Part shown: one piece after another, positions 41,408 through 49,224 of the stretch
Numbering within the stretch: position 1 is the stretch's first letter
How the letters are laid out: each line of letters opens with the position of its first letter
The notes under the pieces: generated by a model
Database searches by the model: none
Told to the model about the DNA's origin: nothing
The model's input: the letters and a program-made list of their open reading frames with translations, nothing else
Assembly (NCBI GenBank): GCA_004557735.1
Contig: SFFV01000003.1
Span: 62,001 to 126,000 of the forward strand
DNA: 64,000 bases
Origin: Clostridiales bacterium
Lineage (GTDB): Bacteria; Bacillota; Clostridia; Oscillospirales; Oscillospiraceae
Direction: 5' to 3'
Program-made: the position numbers and the translations under genes

Positions 41408-43215
41408 GCTCCTTCCTCCTCTCCGATGGACATCTGCATGTCATAGATCCTGCGGAAAATGCCCGGACGGGCAAGAAGCTCACGCGGCGAACCGAGCTGA
41501 CTTACGCGGCCCTTTTCGAGCACGAGGATGCTGTCGCAGTCAAGCAGCGTCGTGATGCGGTGGGAGATGATGATCTTCGTCGCGCCGCCGAGATCGCGCT
41601 CGAGCGCCGAGCGGATCTTCTCATCCGTTTCGGTATCGACGGCGGAGAGCGAGTCGTCAAAAACGATGACCGGCGTCTTTTTAGTGAGCATACGGGCGAT
41701 GGCCACACGCTGCTTCTGGCCGCCGGAGAGCGACACGCCGCGCTCGCCGACCATGGTGTCATAGCCCTGCGAGAAGCGGGTAATGTCCCCATCCACGCAG
41801 GCGGTGACGGCGGCGGCGCGGATCTCCGCGTCGCTCGCGCCGCAGATGCCGATGTTCTCCTGCACCGAGCGGGAGAACAGGAACGGCTCCTGCAGCACAA
41901 CGCCGATGTTCTCGCGCACATAGCGCGCGGGCATATCGGCAATATCCACGCCGCCGACGGTGATTTTGCCCTCCGCGGGCGCGTACAGGCGGCAGAGCAA
42001 AAGCAGCAGGCTGCTCTTGCCGGAGCCGGTGCCGCCGAGAATGCCGAAGCTCTTCCCGGCGGGCACGGTGAAGCTGACGTTCTCGAGCACGTCCGGACCG
42101 TCCTCGCCGTAACGGAAGCTGACGTTTTCAAAGACAATGTCCTTGTCCATCGGCGCTTCGGCGGCGTCGGGCGCGTCCTGCTCGACCGCGGCTTCGAGAA
42201 CCTCGCCGAGACGGTCGATGGAGACGCCCGCCTTGCTCATTTCGGAGATGATGCGCCCAAGACGGCGCACAGGGCCGATGAGCATCGTGTTATAGAGCGA
42301 GAACGACACGAACTCGCCCGCCGTCAGATCGCCGTTCACGCATGAGACCGTGCCGAGCACGACCACGAGCAGGATCTGCAGGCAGCTCGTAAAGTCGCCC
42401 ACCGCCCAGAAGTCGGAGAGCGTGCGGGTAAGGCTGATCCAGCACTCGGTATATTTGTTGTTCTGCGTCTCGAACCGGTCGCGCTCAAACTTTTCGCGCC
42501 CGAACGCGCGCACGACGCGCACGCCCGTGAGGTTTTCCTGCGCGATCGTGGAGAGAACGCCCTCGTTCTCGTCGCACTCGGTAAACCGCGCGCGGATCTT
42601 GTTGTGGAAGAGCACCGAATAGAGCACGATGACCGGCGCGATGACCCACGCGACGACGGAGAGCTTCGCGTTCATCACCGTCATAAGCGTCAGTGCAAGG
42701 ACGATGCGCACGATGATCTGGAAAACGGAGATGAACTGCTCCTGAAAAAACATCTTGATGCGTTCCACGTCGCTTGTGCAGCGCTGGATGATGTCGCCGG
42801 TCGGATGCTCGGCGTGCCACTTCCACGGCAGGCATTCGATGTGGTGGAAGAGCTTATCGCGCGCCGTCTTGACGAGCGTTTCGCCCGCTCTGGCGTTGAA
42901 CATATTCGCGCCGTAGCGCAGCAGCGCCGCGGCAAGACCCGCGAGCGCGAGAATGAGGGCTATGAACCACATGTTCGCGCGCAGGTACTCCGCGCCGCCG
43001 AGCGACGTTACCCACCGGAGCGCCCACGCGGGCAGATCCATGGGCTTGGAGTCGATCACCGAGTCCACCGTTACGCGGATGACCTGCGGCGCGATCATTT
43101 CGACCACCGTGAGCAGCAGCCCCAAAAGGATGCACACGGCGAAGTATTTTCCGCTGCCTTCCAGCAGCGTGCCGAGCACGCGCATCGTGCGAGCGGACTT
43201 CTTTTTCTGTTCCAA
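41404..43215 (-). CDS. ABC exporter half-transporter, subunit A (degenerate site)
   Basis: Partner half-transporter, 603 residues. Walker A GGTGSGKSSLLLLL and a good signature LSGGQKQRVAIAR are present. Walker B is VIVFDDSLSAVD, with Asp in place of the catalytic Glu, as in the degenerate site of heterodimeric exporters. Six membrane helices precede the ATPase. The start is a TTG at 43215 with GAGGTAG at right distance. First gene of the two-gene operon; divergent from the CobW gene, with a 217-bp AT-rich region between. Confidence 0.93.
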   Translation of the reverse strand: MEQKKKSARTMRVLGTLLEGSGKYFAVCILLGLLLTVVEMIAPQVIRVTVDSVIDSKPMDLPAWALRWVTSLGGAEYLRANMWFIALILALAGLAAALLRYGANMFNARAGETLVKTARDKLFHHIECLPWKWHAEHPTGDIIQRCTSDVERIKMFFQEQFISVFQIIVRIVLALTLMTVMNAKLSVVAWVIAPVIVLYSVLFHNKIRARFTECDENEGVLSTIAQENLTGVRVVRAFGREKFERDRFETQNNKYTECWISLTRTLSDFWAVGDFTSCLQILLVVVLGTVSCVNGDLTAGEFVSFSLYNTMLIGPVRRLGRIISEMSKAGVSIDRLGEVLEAAVEQDAPDAAEAPMDKDIVFENVSFRYGEDGPDVLENVSFTVPAGKSFGILGGTGSGKSSLLLLLCRLYAPAEGKITVGGVDIADMPARYVRENIGVVLQEPFLFSRSVQENIGICGASDAEIRAAAVTACVDGDITRFSQGYDTMVGERGVSLSGGQKQRVAIARMLTKKTPVIVFDDSLSAVDTETDEKIRSALERDLGGATKIIISHRITTLLDCDSILVLEKGRVSQLGSPRELLARPGIFRRIYDMQMSIGEEEGA

Positions 43216-43432
43216 TTTTGTCTACCTCTCAAAAATTCACTGAGTGGATCGGAAATGAAAGAGTGGAGTGGGAGTAGAACGGACAATTAATGATTATACC
43301 ATATTTTTATCGTATTACAATTTATATTTTCCCGTAAAAGACCGGGCGGCGTCAAAATGCCCCCTTGACGAATGTGTTATAATATTTTATTGGGAAAAAA
43401 CAGGCTGCTTCCAGCAGAAAGAGGTTATATGT

Positions 43433-44647
43433 ATGACAAAAGTTGATGTGTTTTCCGGCTTTCTCGGCGCGGGCAAGACCACGCTCATCAAAAAGCTGAT
43501 CCCGGAAGCCTACGCGGGCGAAAAGCTCGTCCTCATCGAGAATGAGTTCGGCGAGATCGGCGTGGACGGCGGCTTCCTGCGCGACGCCGGCATCGAGGTC
43601 ACGGAAATGAACTCCGGCTGCATCTGCTGCAGTCTTACGGGCGACTTCCGCGCGGCGCTGCGCGAGGTCTGCGAGCGCTATGCCCCCGACCGCATCCTCA
43701 TCGAGCCCTCGGGCGTCGGCAAGCTCTCCGACATTGTGACCGCCGTGGAGCAGGCGTCGGACGGGGAGCTTACGATCAACGCGCTCTGCACCGTCGTAGA
43801 CGCGGGCAAATGCAAAATGTATATGCGCAACTTCGGCGAATTTTTCAACAACCAGGTCGAATCCGCCGGGTGCATCATTCTCTCCCGCACCGCGGGCATC
43901 AAGGAGGAAAAGCTCGCCGAGTGCGTCGCGCTGCTGCGCGAGAAGAATCCCGGCGCCGTCATCATCACGACGCCGTGGGACGAGCTCTCCGGCGCGCAGA
44001 TCCTCGACGCGATGGAAAAGCGCGACACGCTCACCGCCGCGCTCGAGAGCATTGAGCGCGAGCACGAAGAGGACGAGGACGAGCACGAGCATCACCATCA
44101 TCATGACCATGAGCACCATCATCATTTCGATGAAAACGGCAACTGCTCCTGCGGCTGCCATCACGACGATGACGAGGATGACGATGGGCATGAGCACGAG
44201 CATCATCACCACGACCACGATGAGCACGGGCATCATCACCACGACCACGGCGAGGACGGGCACGGCCATGAATGCGGCCACGACCATGAGCACCACCATC
44301 ACGATCACGACGAGCACGACCACGATCACGAGTGCGGCTGCGGTCATCATCACCATCACCACGGCCACGACGCGGACGAGGTGTTCACGTCCTGGGGCAT
44401 GGAGACGGCGAAGAAATTTACCGAGGACGGTCTGCGCGCTGCGCTCACCGCACTTGAGGACGAGGCCAAATACGGCGCCGTGCTGCGCGCGAAGGGCATC
44501 GTCGCCGCGAGCGAGGGCGAGTGGATCCACTTTGACTATACGCCGGGCGAGATCAACATCCGCCGCGGCAGCGCCGGTGTGACGGGGCGGCTGTGCGTCA
44601 TCGGTCACGGGCTGCACGAGGACGCCGTCGCCGCGCTCTTCCGCTGA
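43433..44647 (+). CDS. CobW/G3E-family GTPase with very His-rich segment
   Basis: Metallochaperone-type GTPase (COG0523), 404 residues. Walker A GFLGAGKTTLIKKL is near residue 9, and the metal-binding CxCC motif is in MNSGCICCSL. The usual NKxD guanine motif is replaced by ILSRTAG. Residues about 205-310 hold more than 40 His with Asp/Glu and Cys motifs (CSCGC, CGCG), a metal reservoir as in zinc-linked members. A CobW_C domain (GEWIHFDYTPGEINIR) ends it. Start: ATG at 43433 with AGAGG. The second CobW gene follows after 15 bp. Zinc delivery or storage is most likely; nickel or cobalt cannot be excluded. Confidence 0.9.
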   Translation: MTKVDVFSGFLGAGKTTLIKKLIPEAYAGEKLVLIENEFGEIGVDGGFLRDAGIEVTEMNSGCICCSLTGDFRAALREVCERYAPDRILIEPSGVGKLSDIVTAVEQASDGELTINALCTVVDAGKCKMYMRNFGEFFNNQVESAGCIILSRTAGIKEEKLAECVALLREKNPGAVIITTPWDELSGAQILDAMEKRDTLTAALESIEREHEEDEDEHEHHHHHDHEHHHHFDENGNCSCGCHHDDDEDDDGHEHEHHHHDHDEHGHHHHDHGEDGHGHECGHDHEHHHHDHDEHDHDHECGCGHHHHHHGHDADEVFTSWGMETAKKFTEDGLRAALTALEDEAKYGAVLRAKGIVAASEGEWIHFDYTPGEINIRRGSAGVTGRLCVIGHGLHEDAVAALFR

Positions 44648-44662
44648 AGGGGAGTTTGAGCC

Positions 44663-45622
44663 ATGGCAAAACAAGTCCCCGTATATCTCTTCACCGGCTT
44701 TCTGGAATCCGGCAAGACGAAGTTCGCCCAGCAGACGCTCGAGGACGCGACATTCAATAACGGCGACCGCATCCTCCTTCTCGTGTGCGAGGAGGGCGTG
44801 GAGGAATACGATCCTTCCGCGTTTGCCGCGCCGACCGTGTTCACCGAGACGATCGAAAGCGAGAGCGATCTTACGGCCGAAAATCTCTCCGCGCTTTTGA
44901 AAAAGCACCGCTGCTCCTACGTCATGGTGGAGTACAACGGCATGTGGACGCTCGACACGCTCTACACGAACATGCCGAGGGAGTGGATCGTGGCGCAGGA
45001 GTTCCTGTTCATCGACGCGCGCACGTTCCTCAGCTATAACAACAATATGCGCCAGCTCATGGTGGATAAGCTCCAGAGCTGCGAGCTGGCGGTGCTCAAC
45101 CGTTTCCCCGAGGGCGATGAGGATCTCAAAATGCAGGCGCACAAGATCATCCGCGCCATCAACCGCCGGTGCGACATTGCCTTTGAAACGCCGGACGGAA
45201 AGATCAGCTACGACGATATCGAGCTTCCCCTCCCCTACGATCTCAACGCCCCCGTCTGCGAGATCGGCGACGCGGACTATGCGCTCTTTTTGCAGGACAT
45301 CATGGACCAGCCGGAGAAATACCGCAACAAGACCGTTTCTCTCAAGGGCAAAGCCATCACAAAGTCGCGCAGTCTGAAGAACGGGTATTTCTACTTCGGG
45401 CGCGACGTGATGACCTGCTGCGCCAACGACATCCGCTTTATCCCGCTCGCCGCGGAGGCCGCGGATACGGGCGATATCAAAAATCTTGCCTGGTACAGGC
45501 TCACCGCCCGCATTGACGTCCGCACCCTGCCGGACGTGTACGAAGGCCCCGGCCCGGTGCTGCACACGGTGTCCATCGAGCCGTGCGCCGTTCCCGAGCA
45601 GGAAGTCGCGACGTTCTACTGA
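44663..45622 (+). CDS. CobW-like GTPase fused to a TIGR03943/DUF1980-like domain
   Basis: 319 residues. The N-terminal half is a G3E-like P-loop domain (YLFTGFLESGKTKFAQQTL, Walker A variant GFLESGKT) but lacks CxCC. The C-terminal third (DYALFLQDIMDQPEKYRNKT, VSLKGKAITKS, FYFGRDVMTCCANDIRFIPL) matches the pattern of the TIGR03943/YcgQ-type proteins, which are usually separate lipoproteins or membrane proteins beside a permease and a CobW GTPase. Here that domain is fused to a cytoplasmic GTPase and no permease is near. It shares an operon with the His-rich GTPase. A two-protein metal relay is my inference. Confidence 0.8.
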   Translation: MAKQVPVYLFTGFLESGKTKFAQQTLEDATFNNGDRILLLVCEEGVEEYDPSAFAAPTVFTETIESESDLTAENLSALLKKHRCSYVMVEYNGMWTLDTLYTNMPREWIVAQEFLFIDARTFLSYNNNMRQLMVDKLQSCELAVLNRFPEGDEDLKMQAHKIIRAINRRCDIAFETPDGKISYDDIELPLPYDLNAPVCEIGDADYALFLQDIMDQPEKYRNKTVSLKGKAITKSRSLKNGYFYFGRDVMTCCANDIRFIPLAAEAADTGDIKNLAWYRLTARIDVRTLPDVYEGPGPVLHTVSIEPCAVPEQEVATFY

Positions 45623-45650
45623 TATCCCCCAATACTCCTTATAAAAGCAG

Positions 45651-45688
45651 ACGCTCCCGGCGGACGCCATGTCCGTCGGGAGCGTTTT
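45651..45688 (+). terminator. Terminator of the CobW operon
   Basis: 15-nt arms with one mismatch, ACGCTCCCG outer part, then TTTTCATT. It overlaps the 3' end of the convergent PIG-L gene. Confidence 0.75.
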
Positions 45689-47622
45689 CATTCCCAGCCG
45701 AGGATGAAGTGTTTATAGCAATGCACGGCGAGAGCGTAGAGATTCGTTTTCGGGACGCCGTTCGCGCACCGGCTCTCGAGCGCATTGACGAAGCGGATGG
45801 CGGCGGTCTCGTGCGCAACATACACGCTGTCCGTGAGCGTCCCCGTTTCGTCCGTCACCGCGACGGTGCAGCTCTTCCCGCGCGGGCAGGTCACATGGAG
45901 CGCGCCGTCAACGACAGCCGCCGTGCAGCCCTCGCCCGCGCATGTCACGGTATACTCCGCCATATCGGCGCTCGCGCCGACGGCATATAGCGAGAACACC
46001 GCGTCCGTTTCCCCGCGGGAGAGCCGATAGTCGTAGACGAAATTCCCGTCCGCGTCCGTGAGCTTTACAAGGCCCGGCAGCGCGTCGTGCGCGCCGGAAA
46101 AGGCTTCCGCTTCCGCGAGCCCCGCGCTCTCCCCCTCCGTCTCCAGCAGCCGGACGGTGAAGCCTTCGCAGCCCGGCTCGTCCACCGGCACGACCGTACC
46201 GGCGGGGTCGATCCTGCCCACCGCGTACCGGTTCCCGCTCGGAAATACAAGCTCCGCGGCGAGAACGTTGTTCTCCGGCGAGGGGTTATCGTAGAGCCGG
46301 ATCTCCGTCACGTCCGCCGCGGGGAAGGCGAACTCCGCTTCGCGCGCCGTGTCGCCGTTCTCCGGCGTCCACACGGCGCTGTACGGTGCCTCCCTTCCGG
46401 CGAGATCCTCCGAGTGGAGCAGCCGGAAATCGTTAAGCTCCGCGCCGTCGCCGGAGGATACGCGCACCGCCGCGCCGTACAAAAGCGAGCCGGTGCAGCG
46501 CTGCCAGAACACCTTGTCGCCGTTGATGATGCGCGGCGCGATGCGCCAGAGGTTCTGGCTGCCGTACGCCAGCGTCTGGCAATAGCTCCGGCACTCCGTG
46601 ACCGAGCGCGAAAGAGCGCGCCCGTCCACCGGCAGGCGCACGCGCGCGTCCCAGAGATACACGCCGTTTTCCATGCGCCCGCCGCCGGGGATCACCGTCG
46701 AGAGCAGATTCACGGAATCATAAAAGTCCGCCGGGGCGCGGAATGCCGTGGAGTAGGCAAAGCCCTTGAGCACGAGCGGGTCATAGTCCGGCACGGCCGC
46801 GAGGATCTCGCCGAGCGCCTCGTCAAAAAACATCGATACCGCGCGGTGGTCGATGTTTTCGTCATAGTCCACGCAGAAGATCACGTCGGCGCGGATCTCA
46901 TCGATCACGCTGCGCAGGTCGCCGAGCAGGTTTTCGCGCGTATACGGCGTTCCCTCGCGGTACGCCTCGTGGAGCGGCGCGGCATGCGTCTCCGTCCTGC
47001 CGCTCAGCGAGGGCGTCACGGCGTCCGGCGCGGCGTTATAAACGTGCGTCCCGCCGTCCGGTATGCTGTCGCCGTAGCCGAGAAAGATGACGTTCTCCTC
47101 CGGCACGCTGTCGTACGAGAGCGCGTTGATCGCCTCGTATACGCGCTCCTCCCCCAGTCCGGCGGCGTCGCCGGTCGAGACGAACACAACGTACACCTCG
47201 CTTCCGGCGTCGGTGAACTGCCCCGTCACTCCGCTCAGGAGATTGAGCTCGTCGTCCGCGTGCGGCACGACGGCAAGCACGCGCCGGCCGGCAAAGAAGC
47301 TCTTCGGCCCGGCCGCCGGCGCTTCGTACCGCGCGTTCGGGCGCGCGCCGCGCCATACGAGGAAAAGCGCGAGCAGCGACACGGCCGCCGCGAGCGCCGC
47401 GGCAAAGAACGCGATGCGCCGCGCTTTGCGGGTGAACCCCCGCCAGAGCGAGAGCGCCGCCGCAGCGGCAAGGAAAAGTCCCCAGAACGCCGCGCGCGGC
47501 AGAGGCTTCTCCCCCGCGGCGAACAGCAGGTCGGCGAGAACCGTGATCTCTGCGGCAAGAAAGACGCTCTGCACGCCCCGGCAGAGGAGCTCCCGCAGCG
47601 TATGCTTTTTCTCCAAGCTCAT
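45688..47622 (-). CDS. Large membrane-linked PIG-L (LmbE-like) deacetylase
   Basis: 644 residues. Two or three N-terminal hydrophobic segments (about 15-95) are followed by a PIG-L zinc deacetylase domain: VVPHADDELNLLSG (PHxDDE) near 112 and a downstream DYDENIDHRAVSMF with the second His ligand. PIG-L enzymes remove acetyl from GlcNAc-containing glycolipids or thiols. The C-terminal ~300 residues are beta-rich repeats of the discoidin or Ig type (TEIRLYDNPSPENNVLAAEL). The catalytic domain probably faces outside and acts on surface glycans. The ATG at 47622 has GGGGGG directly before it, and the start is less certain than the domain. Confidence 0.82.
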   Translation of the reverse strand: MSLEKKHTLRELLCRGVQSVFLAAEITVLADLLFAAGEKPLPRAAFWGLFLAAAAALSLWRGFTRKARRIAFFAAALAAAVSLLALFLVWRGARPNARYEAPAAGPKSFFAGRRVLAVVPHADDELNLLSGVTGQFTDAGSEVYVVFVSTGDAAGLGEERVYEAINALSYDSVPEENVIFLGYGDSIPDGGTHVYNAAPDAVTPSLSGRTETHAAPLHEAYREGTPYTRENLLGDLRSVIDEIRADVIFCVDYDENIDHRAVSMFFDEALGEILAAVPDYDPLVLKGFAYSTAFRAPADFYDSVNLLSTVIPGGGRMENGVYLWDARVRLPVDGRALSRSVTECRSYCQTLAYGSQNLWRIAPRIINGDKVFWQRCTGSLLYGAAVRVSSGDGAELNDFRLLHSEDLAGREAPYSAVWTPENGDTAREAEFAFPAADVTEIRLYDNPSPENNVLAAELVFPSGNRYAVGRIDPAGTVVPVDEPGCEGFTVRLLETEGESAGLAEAEAFSGAHDALPGLVKLTDADGNFVYDYRLSRGETDAVFSLYAVGASADMAEYTVTCAGEGCTAAVVDGALHVTCPRGKSCTVAVTDETGTLTDSVYVAHETAAIRFVNALESRCANGVPKTNLYALAVHCYKHFILGWE

Positions 47623-47635
47623 CCCCCCTGCCGCA

Positions 47636-48160
47636 TTATGCCCGTTTTTCGCGCGACGCACGCGCATACCACGACGCGATCGCCGCAGGGGTTTCCCCGC
47701 GGTTTTCCGCAGTAAGCCGGAAAAGCTCCACGCCCTTCTGCGCGCGCACCTCGTCCAGAAATTCATTGTGCTCCGGTTTGATGACGCCGAGCACCGGCGT
47801 GCCGGAGGCGATCGCGGCGAGCACCGCGGCGCGAAAGGCGTGCGCCTCCAGCTCCATACGGCCAAGCTCGTCCATGAGAAGGATGTCGCTCTCCCCCTTC
47901 GCGAGCAGCGCGCAGCCGCGGCCGTCGAAATGCTCCGGGCGCTTTTCGCAAACGCCGCCGCGCCGTCCGACGAGCGCCTCCGGCGTAAGATCCCGCTCCG
48001 TCCACACGGGCGGGACGATGAACACATCAAATCCGGCGTCCGCCGGGATGCTCACGGTGAGAAAGCCTCCCTGCCGAAGCGCAGAATTTGCACATAAAAA
48101 GCGGCGGATCGCCGTGCTTTTGCCGCTCTGTACCGCGCCGGTCAGAAAAAACGCGCTCAT
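47636..48160 (-). CDS. THEP1-like nucleoside-triphosphatase
   Basis: P-loop NTPase of the NTPase_1/THEP1 family, 174 residues, which hydrolyses ATP/GTP and other NTPs in vitro; biological role unclear. Walker A FLTGAVQSGKSTAI is at the N-terminus, Walker B ILLMDELGRMELEA near 95, with the typical E-L-G-x-M-E pattern. It ends 13 bp before the PIG-L ATG, so the two genes are likely co-transcribed. A regulatory region shared with the divergent nrdG lies upstream. Confidence 0.85.
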   Translation of the reverse strand: MSAFFLTGAVQSGKSTAIRRFLCANSALRQGGFLTVSIPADAGFDVFIVPPVWTERDLTPEALVGRRGGVCEKRPEHFDGRGCALLAKGESDILLMDELGRMELEAHAFRAAVLAAIASGTPVLGVIKPEHNEFLDEVRAQKGVELFRLTAENRGETPAAIASWYARASREKRA

Positions 48161-48259
48161 AATTCTTCTCCGTTTTGCCCATTTAATTCCCTTTGAGTAT
48201 AGAAAGGCGCGCGCTTTCTGTCAAGCACGGCGCGGCGCATTTTTCGCCGTATTTGCCAA

Positions 48260-48288
48260 TTGCAATTTGGCCGCATACATGATATGGT
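48260..48288 (+). promoter_or_regulatory. Promoter of nrdG with overlapping palindrome
   Basis: TTGCAA (48260-48265), 17-bp spacer, TATGGT (48283-48288). The -35 is embedded in an inverted repeat GCCAA-N7-TTGGC (48255-48271), possibly an operator. Confidence 0.55.
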
Positions 48289-48314
48289 ATCGTTCGGCGA
48301 AAGGAGAGCAATAT

Positions 48315-49010
48315 ATGGTTATTCACGGTCTGCAAAAGCTGACGCTGCTCGATTATCCGGGCCACACCGCCTGCACGGTATTCACCGCGCGCTGCCCGTG
48401 GCGCTGCCCCTTCTGCCACAACGCCTCGCTCGTGCTCGAGCCCGAGAGCCAGCCCACGATACCGGAGGAGGAGCTTTTCTCGTTCCTCGCCCGCCGGAAG
48501 GGCCTGCTCGACGGCGTTGCCGTCACCGGCGGCGAGCCGACGCTGCAGCGCGATCTGCCGGATTTTCTGCGGAAGATCAGATCTCTCGGCTTCGCCGTGA
48601 AGCTCGATACGAACGGCACGAATCCCGCCATGCTCCGCGCCATTCTCGATGAAGGGCTCGCCGATTATGTGGCGATGGACATCAAGGCCGGACGGGAAAA
48701 CTATTCCGCCGTCACCGGCACGCTGCGCCCCGGTCTGAGCGCCGTGGAGGAATGCGCCCGCATGCTCATGGACGGCGGTACCGATTTTGAATTTCGCACA
48801 ACGGTCGTGCGCGGCCTGCACACCTCCGGGGATTTCGCCGATATCGCCGCGTGGCTGCCGGGGAGCGAAAAGTATTTCCTGCAGGCGTTCAAGGATTCCG
48901 GCAACGTGATATCCGGCGGATGCAGCGCCTTTACGCGCGGGGAGATGGAAGCGTTCCGGGATATCCTGCTTCCCGCCATTCCGAACACCGAAATTCGGGG
49001 CATGGATTGA
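48315..49010 (+). CDS. nrdG: Anaerobic ribonucleotide reductase activating protein
   Basis: Radical-SAM enzyme that puts the glycyl radical on NrdD, 231 residues. The cluster motif CPWRCPFCHN is CX3CX2C as required; GGEPTLQ follows, then LDTNGTNPAML and VAMDIKAG. The first residues MVIHGLQKLTLLDYPGH are typical of NrdG-like activases of this subgroup. AAGGAGAG precedes the ATG at 48315; the open frame continues upstream but has no family sequence. It precedes nrdD, separated by a terminator and a promoter, so the two can be controlled apart. Confidence 0.93.
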   Translation: MVIHGLQKLTLLDYPGHTACTVFTARCPWRCPFCHNASLVLEPESQPTIPEEELFSFLARRKGLLDGVAVTGGEPTLQRDLPDFLRKIRSLGFAVKLDTNGTNPAMLRAILDEGLADYVAMDIKAGRENYSAVTGTLRPGLSAVEECARMLMDGGTDFEFRTTVVRGLHTSGDFADIAAWLPGSEKYFLQAFKDSGNVISGGCSAFTRGEMEAFRDILLPAIPNTEIRGMD

Positions 49011-49029
49011 CCCCGCTTCCGCAATATAT

Positions 49030-49060
49030 GCCGCCGCCCCGCCATTTTGGGGGCGGCGGC
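49030..49060 (+). terminator. Terminator of nrdG
   Basis: GCCGCCGCCCC, 9-nt loop, GGGGCGGCGGC, then ACTATATTTTG. Its end abuts the first candidate NrdR box. Confidence 0.75.
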
Positions 49061-49116
49061 ACTATATTTTGTGGTAAAGGAACAAAAAGTTAAAAAACAA
49101 ATACTATATATTGATT
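49059..49116 (+). promoter_or_regulatory. Two candidate NrdR boxes before nrdD
   Basis: 49059-49074 (GCACTATATTTTGTGG) and 49101-49116 (ATACTATATATTGATT) each match 13 of 16 positions of the NrdR consensus ACACWATATATWGTGT. Start-to-start distance is 42 bp, four helical turns. The second ends 8 bp before the -35. Confidence 0.7.
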
Positions 49117-49124
49117 TTTTGTAT

Positions 49125-49153
49125 TTGACATGCGTGTAGGACGATGATATTAT
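49125..49153 (+). promoter_or_regulatory. Promoter of nrdD
   Basis: TTGACA (49125-49130), 17-bp spacer, TATTAT (49148-49153), 72 bp before the ATG. Confidence 0.8.
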
Positions 49154-49224
49154 GATGGAGCACGCTGGACAGAAGCGCGGCGTGCCGTACGAAAAATAAT
49201 TACAGAAATATACGGAGGCAAGCT

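Noticed and set aside
43305..43325. Possible Zur-like site (TTATCGTATTACAATTTA) upstream of the CobW genes
   Set aside because: The halves overlap and do not form the spaced inverted repeat of known Zur boxes; too weak to call.
43365..43383. TTGACG and TATAAT before the His-rich CobW gene
   Set aside because: Only 7 bp separate the hexamers, so they cannot form one promoter; the TATAAT alone may still be a -10.
44080..44365. Repetitive CAC/CAT-rich DNA that could be taken for a microsatellite or array
   Set aside because: It is in-frame coding for the His/Asp-rich metal-binding segment, without regular period or spacers.
43352..45691. Minus-strand open frame of about 780 codons over the CobW genes
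   Set aside because: The Val/Met-rich stretch is simply the complement of the His codons in the real gene.
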